NCBI GenBank assembly: GCA_036489495.1
Contig: DASXFR010000035.1
Span: 1-59,448, forward strand
Reading direction: 5' to 3'
DNA length: 59,448 nucleotides
DNA from: DASZIT01 sp036489495
GTDB taxonomy: Bacteria > Actinomycetota > Acidimicrobiia > Acidimicrobiales > RAAP-2
Shown: positions 59,335 through 59,448 of the stretch, piece after piece
How the letters are laid out: every line of letters starts with the position of its first letter
Position numbering within the stretch: position 1 is the first letter of the stretch
Position numbers and translations under genes: made by a program
Notes under the pieces: generated by a model
Seen by the model: the letters and a program-made list of their open reading frames with translations, nothing else
The model's database searches: none
What the model was told of the DNA's origin: nothing

Positions 59335-59448
59335 TCAAGCTGCAAGCGTTGTGCCAAGGTTCCAGGCGATTTCTTCGCAGTAGAGCTCTTCCCGCTCCAG
59401 GCAGGTATGGAGGATTCCCACCCAGCGGTTGGCCAGCTGACGGGTGGC
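59335..59448 (-). mobile_element. IS110-type transposase, C-terminal end only (cut by window edge)
   Basis: On the minus strand the last 37 codons read ATRQLANRWVGILHTCLERE, continue as ELYCEEIAWNLGTTLAA, and end in TGA (59335-59337). The LANRW-VGILH pattern is the familiar C-terminus of IS110-family transposases. The 5' part and the other end of the element are outside the window. The element boundary may lie near 59311-59330, where TAGACACCCCATG begins after the neighbouring gene's 3' flank. Confidence 0.7.

Noticed and set aside
56492..59338. 948-residue open frame on the minus strand opposite addA and the exported protein
   Set aside because: The translation is Gly/Arg/His/Pro-rich with no recognisable motif. 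It lies wholly opposite genes with complete catalytic motifs and is a GC-bias shadow.

Overview
The window is GC-rich DNA (roughly two thirds G+C by eye) with closely packed genes, no CRISPR array and no prophage. Gene content and order point to an actinobacterium, most plausibly from the Acidimicrobiia side of the phylum. The pointers are a MarP-type protease, a GH15 trehalase of the mycobacterial type, an SRP RNA directly upstream of dnaX-recR, lysC-asd, an AddAB-type nuclease pair, and an ethylmalonyl-CoA pathway gene set. The class assignment is inference.

Layout. 1-9 kb: two convergent paralogous membrane-anchored esterases around a tRNA-Lys, a phosphodiester-glycosidase-like protein, a cation/proton antiporter, a conserved protein of unknown function, a beta-propeller lipoprotein and an RDD membrane protein. 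9-16 kb: marP; a GH15 trehalase-like / glucose dehydrogenase / metallo-beta-lactamase-fold cassette; an AtzG-like small protein coupled to an amidase. 16-21.7 kb: a class III CoA-transferase, tRNA-Ser(CGA), tadA, tRNA-Ser(GGA), SRP RNA, dnaX, recR and a histidine phosphatase. 21.7-28 kb: a large methyltransferase/coiled-coil protein, acetoacetyl-CoA thiolase divergent from ccr-mce, and a compositionally distinct methyltransferase. 28-35 kb: a Liv-type ABC importer operon (binding protein, fused permease, two ATPases) translationally coupled to a surface-anchored protein and followed by a two-TM protein. 35-41 kb: acyl-CoA carboxylase beta plus a small epsilon-like subunit, ethylmalonyl-CoA mutase, 3-hydroxyacyl-CoA dehydrogenase and an SDR. 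41-48 kb: an HSL-type esterase with a Lys/Ala-rich tail, an S51 peptidase-like protein, two cyclophilins, lysC-asd, a SnoaL-like protein and phoU. 48-59.4 kb: type II NADH dehydrogenase, then a DNA-repair block rmuC - addB - addA, an exported protein of unknown function, and the tail of an IS110-type transposase running off the right edge.

How the genes fit together. Thiolase, ccr, epimerase, ethylmalonyl-CoA mutase, hydroxyacyl-CoA dehydrogenase and acyl-CoA carboxylase together cover much of the ethylmalonyl-CoA route for assimilating acetyl-CoA. They sit in two blocks separated by the Liv importer.

Two regulatory observations stand out. First, about a dozen genes have a TAnnnT hexamer 5-8 nt before the start codon, the layout of leaderless transcripts, whereas several others have Shine-Dalgarno sequences instead. 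Second, rmuC and addB both carry the same upstream motif, GTGTCACAC-N8-TAnnnT. It closely resembles the RecA-NDp (PafBC-type) DNA-damage promoter of mycobacteria. At rmuC this promoter is positioned to start a leaderless 18-codon ORF whose stop overlaps the rmuC start as ATGA.
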